Assembly (NCBI GenBank): GCA_945861875.1
Contig: CAMAWC010000031.1
Coordinates: 1 to 40,381 of the forward strand
Length of the DNA: 40,381 bases
Direction: 5' to 3'
Source: Bordetella parapertussis
GTDB taxonomy: Bacteria; Pseudomonadota; Gammaproteobacteria; Burkholderiales; SG8-39
This document shows positions 7,134 through 15,900 of the stretch, piece after piece (position 1 is the stretch's first letter; each line of letters opens with the position of its first letter). The translations under genes were made by a program, and so were the position numbers. A model generated the notes under the pieces. That model saw only the letters and a list, made by a program, of their open reading frames with translations, was not told where the DNA came from and searched no databases.

Positions 7134-8114
7134 ATGACTCACCAACCCGTTACACGCCGGCGCGCGCTGATTGCCGCCGTTACTGCCGCAGCGCTCGCGC
7201 CGTTTCCCCTGCGCGCGCAGGAATATCCGACCAAGGTCATCCGTATCGTCAACGGCTTTGCCGCCGGCGGCAGTTCCGACATTGTCGCGCGGTTGATCGC
7301 GCAAAAACTCTCCGAATCGCTCAAGCAACAGGTGATTGTTGAAACGCGCACGGGCGCGGGCGGCATGATCGCCAATGAGTACGTGGCAAAGGCGGCGCCC
7401 GATGGTTACACACTGATTGTGATTACCGGCGGTTACCCGGCGCAGTCGGCAATGCTGAAAAAGCTGCCTTATGATCCGGTGCGGGACTTTGCCATGATCT
7501 CGCCCCTCACTTTTTACCCTTTTGTCGTCAGCGTCACGCCCGCTTCGCCGTTCAAGTCCATAGAGGAGCTGATTGCATACGCCAAGGCCAATCCAGGAAA
7601 GCTCAATTACGCCACCGCCGGGATCGGCACGCTGCACCACCTTTCCACCGAACTATTCAATGTGATGGCCGGCATTGAAATGACGCACGTGCCGTTCAAG
7701 GGGGGGACCACGGCGGTCACCGAATTGATGGCCAGCCGTGTCGATGTCATGTTTGAGACGATGACACTGACGGTCACGCAGGTTCAGGCCGGCAAGCTGC
7801 GCCCGCTTGCGGTCACTTCGGCCGCGCGCGTGGCGGCGCTGCCGGGTGTGCCGGCGCTCGCCGAGGTCCTGCCGGGTTACGAAGTCAGTTCCTTCCTCGG
7901 CCTGGCGACGACCGCAGGTACGCCGCCGGCGATTGTCGACAGGCTCAATCGCGAAGTGCGGCTTGCCCTCGACCAGCCTGATATCCGCAAGAGGCTGCAG
8001 GATCTGGGCGGGGAGGCGCGGGCCAGCAGCCCGGAGGAGATGCGCCAGTACATCGAACGGGAAATCGGCAAGTGGAAGCGCGTTGTGGATGCGCGGAAAA
8101 TCGAACAGCAGTAG
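7134..8114 (+). CDS. Bug/TctC family periplasmic solute-binding protein
   Basis: 326 residues, the normal size for the family. The N-terminus has a twin-arginine-like signal (TRRRALIAAVTAAAL), with cleavage probably before QEYPTKVIRIV. Family motifs: FAAGGSSDIVARLIAQKL, VETRTGAGGMIANEYVAKA, DGYTL, and the late ASRVDVMFETM segment. These proteins bind organic acids or amides for tripartite tricarboxylate transporters, but many betaproteobacteria carry dozens of orphan copies; no tctA or tctB is nearby, so the ligand cannot be read from context. ATG 7134 has a strong purine-rich site (GGGAGGAAG) upstream. The gene converges on uup, whose stop is 15 bases away. Confidence 0.92.
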   Translation: MTHQPVTRRRALIAAVTAAALAPFPLRAQEYPTKVIRIVNGFAAGGSSDIVARLIAQKLSESLKQQVIVETRTGAGGMIANEYVAKAAPDGYTLIVITGGYPAQSAMLKKLPYDPVRDFAMISPLTFYPFVVSVTPASPFKSIEELIAYAKANPGKLNYATAGIGTLHHLSTELFNVMAGIEMTHVPFKGGTTAVTELMASRVDVMFETMTLTVTQVQAGKLRPLAVTSAARVAALPGVPALAEVLPGYEVSSFLGLATTAGTPPAIVDRLNREVRLALDQPDIRKRLQDLGGEARASSPEEMRQYIEREIGKWKRVVDARKIEQQ

Positions 8115-8129
8115 CCGCGCGGGCAGGCC

Positions 8130-10022
8130 TTATTTTTTTGCTTCGAGCGCTTCCCAGCGCTGCAGGGCGGTGAGCAGTTTTTCTTCCAGTTCGGCAAAGC
8201 GCGCCTGCAGCGGTTTTACCTCCCCGGGATGGTCGCGGTAGAGCGCGGTGTCGGCGAGGCGCGCGCTGATGTCCTTTTGCTCTTTTTCAAGCGCCTGCAT
8301 TTTCTCCGGCAGTTCGGCAAGTTCTCGGTTTTCCTTGTAGCTCAGGCGCGACTTGGGCGCCGCCTGCGCCGGCCGCTTGTCGGATTTTTTCTCGCCCGGT
8401 TCCGACACGGGTTCGGCCTTGCCGGCGTTCCTGGCGCGCTGCCAGTCGCTGTAGCCGCCGGCGTATTCCTTCCACTTTCCATCGCCCTCGCTGACTATGG
8501 TCTGGGTCACGACGTTGTCCAGAAACACGCGGTCGTGGCTGACCAGGAACAGCGTGCCGGTGTAGTCCTGCAGCAGGTCCTCCAGCAATTCCAGGGTTTC
8601 GATGTCAAGGTCATTGGTCGGCTCATCGAGCACCAGCACGTTGGCCGAGCGCGTGAACAGGCGCGCCAGCAAGAGTCGGTTGCGTTCGCCGCCCGATAGC
8701 GCCTTGACCGGGGCGTTGGCCCGCGCCGGCGGAAAGAGAAAATCGCCGAGATAGCTGATGACATGTTTGCGCACGCCGTCGACCTCGACGAAATCAGAGC
8801 CGGGGCTGATGGTGTCGGCGAGGGTGGCTTCCTCGTTCAGCGCTTCGCGGAACTGGTCGAAGTAGGCGATGCTCAGCTTGGTGCCCAGCCGAACCTTGCC
8901 GGCGTCGGCCTCAAGTTCGCCGAGGACCAGCTTGAGCAGCGTGGTCTTGCCGCTGCCATTGGGGCCTATCAGGCCGACCTTGTCGCCGCGCAGGATGCGG
9001 CAGGAAAAATCATCGATCACGCGGTTGTCGCCGTACTTCTTGCTGACATGCTCGAGTTCGGCCACCAGCTTGCCCGAGCGCTCGCCTTCGCCCAGCGCGA
9101 GCTGGACCTTGCCGACGCGCTCGCGCCGGGCGGCGCGTTCCAGCCTTAACGCCTCAAGGCGGCGCACGCGGCCTTCGTTGCGTGTGCGCCGCGCCTTGAT
9201 GCCCTCGCGAATCCATGCCTCTTCCTGCGCCAGTACCTTGTCGAATTTGCGGCTGTGCACGGCCTCGGTCTCCAGTGCCGCGGCCTTTTGCGTCTGGTAG
9301 GCGCTGAAATTGCCCGGATAGGAGGACAGGTGACCGCGGTCCAGTTCAATGATCTGGTTGGCAATACGGTCCAGAAAACGCCGGTCGTGGGTGACGAACA
9401 GCACGCTTCCGGCAAACGACAACAGCGTTTCCTCGAGCCATTCTATGGCGGTGAAATCGAGGTGATTGGTCGGCTCGTCGAGGACCAGCATGCCCGGTTC
9501 CATCACCAGGGCGCGCGCCAGGGCGACGCGTTTTTTCAAGCCGCCGGAGAGCTCGGACACCAGCCGATCGGCATCCAGTTGCAGGCGCGTAAGCGTGGTG
9601 TCGACCTTGTGCTGCAGCGTCCAGCCGTCGCTGGCATCGAGCGCTTCCTGGGCATGGTGCAGGCGCTCGAGTGCGGCCGGGTCGTCGTGCGCCTCGGCCA
9701 GGGCGTGGGTCGCGGCGTGGTAATCGATCAGCAGGCGGTTGCCCGCGCCCAACCCTTCCGCAACGGCCTCAAACACGGTTTGGCCCGGGGAGACTGCGGG
9801 CTCCTGGCTGACGCTGGCGAGTTTGAGGCCCGGGGCGCGCCAGACCTTGCCGTCATCGGGCGTAGAGTCGCCGGCGATGATTTTGAGCAGGCTCGATTTG
9901 CCGGTGCCGTTGCGCCCGATCAGGCCGATGCGCTGGCCCGGCTCGATGACGAGGTCGGCATGATCGAGAAGCGGTACATGGCCGTAGGCGAGGGAAAGCT
10001 GTGAGAGCTGGATGAGGGGCAT
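8130..10022 (-). CDS. uup: ABC-F family ATPase Uup
   Basis: 630 residues from ATG 10022 (MPLIQLSQLSLAYG); longer in-frame starts up to 10220 are unlikely. Two ABC domains follow one another: Walker A GRNGTGKSS, signature LSGGLKKR, Walker B LDEPTNHLD; then GPNGSGKTT, LSGGERNR, LDEPTNDLD. The linker between them contains WIREGIKARRTRNEGRVR, characteristic of Uup, and the C-terminal ~90 residues form the Uup-type coiled coil rich in Glu and Lys. There are no membrane segments; ABC-F proteins act on ribosomes or, for Uup, also on branched DNA intermediates. Length and domain order match E. coli Uup. The gene lies 122 bases downstream of the glycan locus on the same strand and is probably transcribed separately. 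Confidence 0.92.
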   Translation of the reverse strand: MPLIQLSQLSLAYGHVPLLDHADLVIEPGQRIGLIGRNGTGKSSLLKIIAGDSTPDDGKVWRAPGLKLASVSQEPAVSPGQTVFEAVAEGLGAGNRLLIDYHAATHALAEAHDDPAALERLHHAQEALDASDGWTLQHKVDTTLTRLQLDADRLVSELSGGLKKRVALARALVMEPGMLVLDEPTNHLDFTAIEWLEETLLSFAGSVLFVTHDRRFLDRIANQIIELDRGHLSSYPGNFSAYQTQKAAALETEAVHSRKFDKVLAQEEAWIREGIKARRTRNEGRVRRLEALRLERAARRERVGKVQLALGEGERSGKLVAELEHVSKKYGDNRVIDDFSCRILRGDKVGLIGPNGSGKTTLLKLVLGELEADAGKVRLGTKLSIAYFDQFREALNEEATLADTISPGSDFVEVDGVRKHVISYLGDFLFPPARANAPVKALSGGERNRLLLARLFTRSANVLVLDEPTNDLDIETLELLEDLLQDYTGTLFLVSHDRVFLDNVVTQTIVSEGDGKWKEYAGGYSDWQRARNAGKAEPVSEPGEKKSDKRPAQAAPKSRLSYKENRELAELPEKMQALEKEQKDISARLADTALYRDHPGEVKPLQARFAELEEKLLTALQRWEALEAKK

Positions 10023-10144
10023 TGATACGATTCCGGGAGGATGACCAGGCAGGACGTGGCCACGGGCAGGAAAAGGCGCCAATGATACAGCCTGCGCAGT
10101 TTTTTCCACGAAACCATCCCCCGCTCTTTGCGGGTCTGGCTGTT

Positions 10145-11233
10145 TCAGCGTGGTGATGTGCTTATAAGGTGCTCTGTGAAGAGCATCCATTCGGCTGCCG
10201 AATTCACCGTTACCGTGCACAATTGCGGCGGTGCCGTTGTCGCCGGTGTGGCAAACGCGATGGCGTGCTTATCCATGAATTTCCTGGCATATCGCTGCCA
10301 AACCGCACCGAAATTACCAGTCGATTCGTGCACGACCAGAATATCATGTGCCACGGCGACACTGCACCCCGCGCGGTACGCACTGAAGCTGAAGTCAAAG
10401 TCGTAAAGATGCCAGCCGTCGAAGGTTTCCTGATCGAAAGGGTGTGCCTGCCAGAGTGCCCGCCGCGCGGCCATCAGCACACCGTCCAGTACCTGTGCCC
10501 TCGGCGTGGCGCGGCCTTTCATCTGGAACGCAGTAACCGTGATCTTGCCTGTGGCAGGCAAGGGCATGCCGATCTGGCCGTGAACCCCGGGCCAGTTGGC
10601 ATAAGGCCAGGCGTCGCCGGCGAGGCGGGTGCTTCCGGCGACGCCGACCAGTTCGTGACATGCCATGTGGTGGAGCAGCCGCGCTGCGAAATCGCTTCCG
10701 GCGATCTCGATATCGTCGTGGCAAAAGAGCAGGATATCGCCACGGCTTTGCCTGGCACCGCGGTTATAACCCTCGCACAGCGACCGGGCATCGTGAATGC
10801 CGACCAGTTCGTGCGGCACGCCCTCGAGCAGTCGCTCGAGATTGGCGCTGATTTTCTTGAAGCGTACCGGATTGATGCTGCAGATGATGCAGGATACGAA
10901 CGGCGGCGCCGATGGCAGGGATTGTTGCAACGGCAGCAGGCCGTGGCCCAGGTCAATACGGGCGCGAGCGAGCGCCGTCTGCAACCCGCAGTTATGCGAC
11001 ATGGGATAGACCGCTCCGCGCGCCATCGCCTGCGCGAACGCGTCAATAGCCTCGTGCCAGGAGCCGCCCTGCATCAGCGCGCTGGCGAGGAGGAAGTGCA
11101 GCGCGGGCAGGCCGGGCTCGAGCGCGATCGCCGAACGCGCGCGCGCGGCCGCTTCGGCATGGTGCCCCGCCTCCCATGCGGCGGCACCCTCTTGGTAGAG
11201 GACGTCAACCCGGTCGCGGCTGCCCGGGTTCAT
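10145..11233 (-). CDS. TPR-glycosyltransferase (GT2-like), copy A
   Basis: 362 residues. Residues ~10-90 form TPR-like helical repeats (AAAARARSAIALEPGLPALHF). The catalytic part starts near 112 with PFVSCIICSINPVRF, followed by IHDARSLCEGYNRGARQSRGD and LFCHDDIEI, where H172-D173-D174 is the likely nucleotide-sugar/metal site. This matches the StrF-like glycosyltransferase family (Pfam Glyco_tranf_2_5). FDQETFDGWHLYDFDFSFSA is a further conserved block. It is a clear paralogue of the gene at 11264-12406 and is the last gene of the minus-strand glycan operon, 30 bases behind copy B. The sugar donor and acceptor are not known; the TPRs may bind a protein or polymer acceptor. Confidence 0.82.
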   Translation of the reverse strand: MNPGSRDRVDVLYQEGAAAWEAGHHAEAAARARSAIALEPGLPALHFLLASALMQGGSWHEAIDAFAQAMARGAVYPMSHNCGLQTALARARIDLGHGLLPLQQSLPSAPPFVSCIICSINPVRFKKISANLERLLEGVPHELVGIHDARSLCEGYNRGARQSRGDILLFCHDDIEIAGSDFAARLLHHMACHELVGVAGSTRLAGDAWPYANWPGVHGQIGMPLPATGKITVTAFQMKGRATPRAQVLDGVLMAARRALWQAHPFDQETFDGWHLYDFDFSFSAYRAGCSVAVAHDILVVHESTGNFGAVWQRYARKFMDKHAIAFATPATTAPPQLCTVTVNSAAEWMLFTEHLISTSPR

Positions 11234-11263
11234 CGTTGGTATCCGGGCGCGCCCTGGGCGGCG

Positions 11264-12406
11264 TTATCCGGGCGCATGGGCTGCGAGTACGAGGCTGCGG
11301 GTGATGGCGAGCCATTCTTCGTTCGAGGGCATGTTGATGGCCGGCGGGTCGAGTTGCGCATAGCTCGCCGGCCCGGTGAAAGTGAGTTGCCCCTCATGTT
11401 TTTCGAGGAAGCGGTTGCGGTAAAAATCCCATTTATCACCGAACTTCCCGCGCGACTGATGAATCATCACCTGGTCGTTGGCAACGGCACAACGAAAGCC
11501 CTTCAGATGGGCCGAAAAACTGAAGTCGATATCGTAAAGGTGCCAGCCGTCAAAGGTCTTTTCATCAAACGGCAGTTTCAAGCAGAGGCTGCGGCGCGCG
11601 GCGAGGAAAAAGCCGTCCATGGCCTGCACCCCTTCGGCAAACGTGCCGTAGAGGCCGAAAAAATTGGCCACGGTACCCGTGCCCGAATCGGCCGGGACCC
11701 CGACCTGCCCGCGCAGGTGGGGCCAGCCGCTGCCGAACCAGGTTGCTCCAGACAAATAAGCGGACCCGACCACCCCGATCAGGTCATGCCCGGCAAGGCT
11801 GGCGACCAGGCGAGCGGCAAAATCGGGCGTGAGGATTTGCACATCGTCGTGCGAGAAAACCAGAATTTCGCCCCGGCTCATCCCGAAACCGCGGTTATAG
11901 CCCTGGCAAAGCGATGTCGCGTCATGGATGCCGATGATCTCGTGCGGCACCGCTTCGAGCAAACGGTGGTACTGGGCGGACACCTGTTCGAATCGCGCCT
12001 CATCGATGCTGCAGATGATCACCGAGATCATGGGCGGGGCCGCCGGCAACGCCGGGAACGGCAGGTAGCCCGTGTCACCGCGCGCCAGATTGAGGCGCGA
12101 GTGCGCGACGGCAAGAAATACCTGGCAATGCAGCGTCAGGGGGTAGGCGGGGGCGCGTTCCAAGGCCGCCGACAGTGATGTGGCCGCCTGCTCATCCTGG
12201 TTCTGCATGAGTTGGCAGCGCCCCAGCCAGAAATGCGGCTCAGGCAGATGCGGTGCGATGGCGATGGCCTGGTGCAGGCGCGCGACGGCGGTACCCAAGT
12301 CGCCTTGATGCCTGGCGGCCAGCGCCTCGCCCAGCAGCGTATTGGCGCGCGCCTCCCCGGAGGGCCCGCCACCGAGCGAGGATCTGATCTTGCCGAGGAC
12401 GTCCAT
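11264..12406 (-). CDS. TPR-glycosyltransferase (GT2-like), copy B
   Basis: 380 residues with the same architecture as copy A: TPR-like repeats (residues ~20-100, including AVARLHQAIAIAPHLPEPHF), then a StrF-like glycosyltransferase domain from ~126 (MISVIICSIDEARFEQV, IHDATSLCQGYNRGF, VFSHDDVQI with H186-D187-D188, and FDEKTFDGWHLYDIDFSFSA). The two copies are too diverged for a recent duplication but share every block in order, so they probably act on different linkages or successive residues of one glycan. The start ATG 12406 is 18 bases from the upstream GT2 stop. No membrane segment or signal is visible, so it is probably cytoplasmic or membrane-peripheral. Confidence 0.82.
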   Translation of the reverse strand: MDVLGKIRSSLGGGPSGEARANTLLGEALAARHQGDLGTAVARLHQAIAIAPHLPEPHFWLGRCQLMQNQDEQAATSLSAALERAPAYPLTLHCQVFLAVAHSRLNLARGDTGYLPFPALPAAPPMISVIICSIDEARFEQVSAQYHRLLEAVPHEIIGIHDATSLCQGYNRGFGMSRGEILVFSHDDVQILTPDFAARLVASLAGHDLIGVVGSAYLSGATWFGSGWPHLRGQVGVPADSGTGTVANFFGLYGTFAEGVQAMDGFFLAARRSLCLKLPFDEKTFDGWHLYDIDFSFSAHLKGFRCAVANDQVMIHQSRGKFGDKWDFYRNRFLEKHEGQLTFTGPASYAQLDPPAINMPSNEEWLAITRSLVLAAHAPG

Positions 12407-12424
12407 AGCGGTATCGCGCTCCGG

Positions 12425-13630
12425 CTAGGATTTTTTGCGCAGGCCCAGGGCGCCTGCAAGCCTCGCCACCGGGCCCGCACTCGATTGTTGTGGACCGGCC
12501 GGAGACGCGGGCTCCGGGGGAATGCGGTCAGATCCGGCGCGCAGCCCATCCAGTTCGCGCTGCATGGCGATAAGCGCCTTTTCCGCCGAAATAGTTTTTG
12601 ATATACCGAGCAAGACGTTTTGCGCGAGTGACGATCCGGTCACTTCGAACAGGGGCAGTGTGAACAGGCGGGTTTCACCCGGGGCGCCGACAAGGGCGTT
12701 TTCGCGGCGGCCGTGGCGGTGCAGGCAATCCATAGCGAACAGAAAATGCGAGGGTGCGATTGACGTGGCATCTGCGCACTCCAGCGCGTGCTGCGCCAGT
12801 TGCAGATCGCGGCTTGGCGCGGCGGGTTGCCAGGTGAAAAGTGGTTCACCCATTAACGGCGTCGCGGCAAGCGCGTCGGCCGCATCGCCGTCGGCGAAAT
12901 GGCAAAGCACGCGATAGGATTCGTAGGTGGTGCGGGCGTACGCCGCCATAGAACCCTTGGAAATATTCGCCCCGTCCGAATCTACGCGGTACTCGACCAG
13001 GCGGTCGGGCGACAGCCGCAGTTCGTACCTGCCCAGCAGCCTGACCCAGTAGTCGTAGTCTTGCAGTTGCAGCATCAGCGGATCGAACTCCCCGACCGCC
13101 CGCATGGCGTCGGTGCGCAGCAACGGGGTGGCGGCGCACAGGCAGTTGCCATTGCGGAACAGCCAGGCCAGCCACTGTCGACGGTCGAAGTTCTCCCCGC
13201 CAAAATCCCTTGCCAGTTGACCGTGGGCCGAATCGGGCAGGCGCGCCCCGTCCGAGTCTATAAACCAGGGTTTGCCGAACAAGGCGGCGACTTGCGGATG
13301 CGCCTCCATATAGGGAACTTGACGCTCCAGTTTCTCGGGCAGCCACAAGTCGTCCGACGCGCACAAGGCAATGTACTTTCCGCGGGCCCGGCGCACCGAG
13401 GCATTCAGCGTGACGCTGGGACCGGAGCGAAGGTCCTGGCGTACCGCGATGATGCGTGGGTCATCATAGGAGCGGATGACCTCGAAGGTGAGATCGGGCG
13501 AGCAGTCGTCGGTTATCAGCAGTTCGAAGTCGCCAAAAGTTTGCGCGAGAATGCTTTCGATTGCATATCCGACAAAACGCGCATGGTTGTACGCCGGCAT
13601 GCAGATGCTGACTAGCGGAGCCTTGCTCAT
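12425..13630 (-). CDS. Family 2 glycosyltransferase
   Basis: 401 residues from ATG 13630, one base after the DegT stop; a longer in-frame start at 13678 would run into that gene. It is a classic GT-A fold GT2: VSICMPAYNHARFVGYAIES at the N-terminus, DFELLITDDCSPD (nucleotide binding) and ASDDLWLPEKLERQ (D93-D94, metal/donor site). An LQDYDYWVRLL segment marks the acceptor side. The C-terminal ~130 residues are variable, with a low-complexity PEPASPAGPQQSS stretch before a basic end (GLRKKS). It probably transfers an activated sugar onto the growing glycan; donor and acceptor are unknown. Position in the operon suggests it acts with the sugar made by the DegT/FdtA pair. Confidence 0.87.
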   Translation of the reverse strand: MSKAPLVSICMPAYNHARFVGYAIESILAQTFGDFELLITDDCSPDLTFEVIRSYDDPRIIAVRQDLRSGPSVTLNASVRRARGKYIALCASDDLWLPEKLERQVPYMEAHPQVAALFGKPWFIDSDGARLPDSAHGQLARDFGGENFDRRQWLAWLFRNGNCLCAATPLLRTDAMRAVGEFDPLMLQLQDYDYWVRLLGRYELRLSPDRLVEYRVDSDGANISKGSMAAYARTTYESYRVLCHFADGDAADALAATPLMGEPLFTWQPAAPSRDLQLAQHALECADATSIAPSHFLFAMDCLHRHGRRENALVGAPGETRLFTLPLFEVTGSSLAQNVLLGISKTISAEKALIAMQRELDGLRAGSDRIPPEPASPAGPQQSSAGPVARLAGALGLRKKS

Positions 13631-13631
13631 G

Positions 13632-14726
13632 TCATTGAACGGCAAGTTTTGCGACGGTTTGCGCCACGCCGTCGACATCGAAATCCCAGCCTATCGGCAG
13701 GCTCAGTACCTCGTTGGCGAGGCGCTCGGCGCGCGGAAAGGCGCCGCGACCAAGACCGAGTGCGGCATAGGCGCCCTGCAGGTGCGGCGGGCGGGGGTAG
13801 TGGATCAGTGTGGCGATGCCGGCGTCACGTAATTCCTGCTGCAGGCGGTCGCGCCCGGTGCTTTGCACCACGAACAAATGCCACACCGGCTCGCCATTTC
13901 CGGCCACCGCCGGCAGTGTCAGTGCGCAGCGGGCGAGTGCCTCAAGGTACTGCGCGGCTTGTTTGCGGCGGCGGTCGTTGCTCTTATCGAGCAGCGGCAG
14001 CTTCACGCGCAGGCAGGCCGCCTGCAATTCGTCGAGCCGGGAGTTGCCGCCCTGCAAGGGGTGGACATAGCGTTCGGTGGAACCGTAATTGCGCAGGGCG
14101 CGCACCCGCGCCGCAAGCGCCGCGTCGCCGGTCACGACGGCCCCGCCGTCTCCAAGGGCGCCCAGATTCTTTGCCGGGTAAAAACTGAACGCCGCGGCGT
14201 TGCCGAGCGCCCCGGCCCTGCGTCCCTTGTAACGGGCGCCATGCGCCTGCGCCGCGTCTTCGAGCACGAACAGGCCGTGCTTTGCGGCGATGGCGTTGAT
14301 CGCGTCCATGTCGGCCGGTTGGCCGTATAAATGAACCGGGATGACGGCGCGGGTGCGCGGCGTCACCGCGGCCTCGATGCCGGCCGGTTCGATGTTGAAC
14401 CCGTTTTTTTCCGGCTCAACCGGCACAACCGTGGCGCCGCATCCCGACACGGCGAGCCAGGTGGCGATGAAGGTGTGGCTGGGCACGATGACCTCGTCGC
14501 CCGGACCGATGCCGGCGGCGCGCAGCACAAGGCCGAGCGCTTCAAGCCCGTTACCCACGCCAACACAGTGCGTCGTACCGCAAAAGCCGGCGAACTCGTT
14601 TTCAAACGCCTCAAGTTCCGGCCCGAGGACGTAATGTGACCCGGCGCGGCCGCGGGCCAGCGCCGCGTCAAGCTCGGGGCCGACCTCGGCGTTGATGGCG
14701 GCGAGGTCGAGAAAAGGGATGTTCAC
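13632..14726 (-). CDS. DegT/DnrJ/EryC1/StrS sugar aminotransferase (FdtB/QdtB-like)
   Basis: 364 residues, the family's usual length. PLP-dependent transamination of keto-sugar nucleotides: the Schiff-base Lys is K186 in [16 protein letters not shown], and D157 in [11 protein letters not shown] contacts the cofactor. The N-terminal [17 protein letters not shown], and [14 protein letters not shown] are family hallmarks, and a late RLDELQAA block fits too. The start overlaps the stop of the FdtA-like gene by four bases (ATGA), so the two are coupled. In known pathways this pair converts dTDP-4-keto-6-deoxyglucose to dTDP-3-amino-3,6-dideoxyhexose (Fuc3N or Qui3N). The exact sugar is inferred from the neighbour. 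No rmlA or rmlB is in the window, so the precursor must come from elsewhere. Confidence 0.9.
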   Translation of the reverse strand: MNIPFLDLAAINAEVGPELDAALARGRAGSHYVLGPELEAFENEFAGFCGTTHCVGVGNGLEALGLVLRAAGIGPGDEVIVPSHTFIATWLAVSGCGATVVPVEPEKNGFNIEPAGIEAAVTPRTRAVIPVHLYGQPADMDAINAIAAKHGLFVLEDAAQAHGARYKGRRAGALGNAAAFSFYPAKNLGALGDGGAVVTGDAALAARVRALRNYGSTERYVHPLQGGNSRLDELQAACLRVKLPLLDKSNDRRRKQAAQYLEALARCALTLPAVAGNGEPVWHLFVVQSTGRDRLQQELRDAGIATLIHYPRPPHLQGAYAALGLGRGAFPRAERLANEVLSLPIGWDFDVDGVAQTVAKLAVQ

Positions 14727-15133
14727 GCCCCGCGCACCGATTCCGAAAACGCGCTGTAAGTGCGGAAATAATCCGACTCGTCATAGTATTCCGAGGCAAG
14801 CGCCATGCAAACCGCGCCGGAGGAGAAATTGTTGATCTCCCGCCATACCATGGACGGGATATAGAGGCCGAAATACGAACGGTTGAGATGTACCGTTTTT
14901 TTTCCATTGCCGTCATCGAGCAGTATGTCGAAGCTGCCCGACATCGCGACAATCACCTGCTGCAGTGTTTTGTGCGCATGGCCGGCCCGGGATGCGCCGC
15001 CCGGAACGTCGTAAAGGTAGTAGACGCGCTTTATGTCAAAGGGCACATGCCGGCCGGATTCGACAAAGGTCAGGTTGCCGCGGGCATCGGGGATGCGCGG
15101 CAATTCAATAAGACGGCAAAGTTCTATGCTCAT
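14723..15133 (-). CDS. FdtA/QdtA-like sugar 3,4-ketoisomerase (WxcM-type cupin)
   Basis: 136 residues forming a single cupin. The motif SRAGHAHK (H52, H54) corresponds to the catalytic His pair of dTDP-6-deoxyhex-4-ulose 3,4-ketoisomerases, and [20 protein letters not shown] and the later [23 protein letters not shown] are family hallmarks. The enzyme moves the keto group from C4 to C3, giving the substrate for the aminotransferase encoded next. Whether it is the galacto (FdtA) or gluco (QdtA) type cannot be told by eye. ATG 15133 is 38 bases from the methyltransferase stop, and its own stop overlaps the DegT start. Confidence 0.88.
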   Translation of the reverse strand: MSIELCRLIELPRIPDARGNLTFVESGRHVPFDIKRVYYLYDVPGGASRAGHAHKTLQQVIVAMSGSFDILLDDGNGKKTVHLNRSYFGLYIPSMVWREINNFSSGAVCMALASEYYDESDYFRTYSAFSESVRGA

Positions 15134-15171
15134 CGTCTGTTCTGGCGCGGTTTGGCGCGGGAAAGGTGCAT

Positions 15172-15900
15172 TCAGTCTGTCCTTGCGGCAACAACGCCGA
15201 TGTTGGCGAGCAATTCCATCGGCAGTTGCGGCGAAATCTGGTTCATTGCGGCCAGCAATTCGGGCGAATAGCCGAGCATCATCGAATTGGGCAGTGGTTT
15301 GAGGAAAAAACCGGTCGCTTCCGTTACTTTGAAACCGCCTGCGCGCAAATCCTTCGCCAGTGTCGCGTGAGAGTATACGCGCTGGTGTCCGACCAGCCGG
15401 TCGCGCGCACCGAGGGTGTCAAGTGCGGGTTGCAGGCCCATTTGCACGGCAAGCTGGCGGTGCAGGGACTCCTTGTTGGGGACGACGACGACGAGCCGGC
15501 CGTCCGGCGCCAGCCAGTCGCGCATGCGCCGCAACAGCGCAACCGGGTCGTCGACATGCTCGAGGACGTGCGAGGCGATCACCGCGTCAAACGGCGCCGC
15601 GGGACTGTATTCTTCAAACAAGGCGTGGACTGCGGTGGCGCGACCGCCGAATTCTTTCACGAAGGCCTCGTGCAGCAATCCCGACCCCTCCACCAGGGTG
15701 ACATGGCGCCCGGCATCAATGAGCATGCGCGTAATGACGCCTTCGCCGTAACCGAGTTCGAGTACGCGCCGGGCCGGACCAAGAGCACGGCCAATCCAGT
15801 CCCCGCAATAACGCTGGCACAAGTCCTCGATATGCTTGTCGGGCACCGCGGCGTTGGTGTGGTATTCCCGCGCAATGCGGTCGAGATCGCTTTTATTCAT
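15172..15900 (-). CDS. Class I SAM-dependent methyltransferase, glycan locus copy 1
   Basis: 242 residues. Motif I is VLELGYGEGVITRML; the acidic end of strand 2 is VTLVEGS; FDAVIASHVLEHVDDP and a post-motif LAPDGRLVVVVPN complete the Rossmann fold. The C-terminal block ESLHRQLAVQMGL and FFLKPLPNSMM are shared with the methyltransferase at 17320-18057, so the two are paralogues. The start overlaps the stop of the FAD oxidoreductase by four bases. It probably methylates a sugar hydroxyl, amino or N-acyl group on the glycan precursor, but the substrate is unknown. Confidence 0.87.
   Translation of the reverse strand: MNKSDLDRIAREYHTNAAVPDKHIEDLCQRYCGDWIGRALGPARRVLELGYGEGVITRMLIDAGRHVTLVEGSGLLHEAFVKEFGGRATAVHALFEEYSPAAPFDAVIASHVLEHVDDPVALLRRMRDWLAPDGRLVVVVPNKESLHRQLAVQMGLQPALDTLGARDRLVGHQRVYSHATLAKDLRAGGFKVTEATGFFLKPLPNSMMLGYSPELLAAMNQISPQLPMELLANIGVVAARTD

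Noticed and set aside
8114..8140. Run of T after the Bug receptor gene, considered as a terminator
   Set aside because: No convincing stem precedes it, and the T-run is the reverse complement of the uup Lys-Lys-stop codons.
10120..10134. CCCGC-TCTTT-GCGGG hairpin, considered as a terminator of the glycan operon
   Set aside because: The stem is only five base pairs and no T-run follows on the minus strand.
10169..12178. A 669-codon plus-strand open frame
   Set aside because: It runs antisense through the two TPR-glycosyltransferases, which have clear family motifs; long antisense frames are common in GC-rich DNA.
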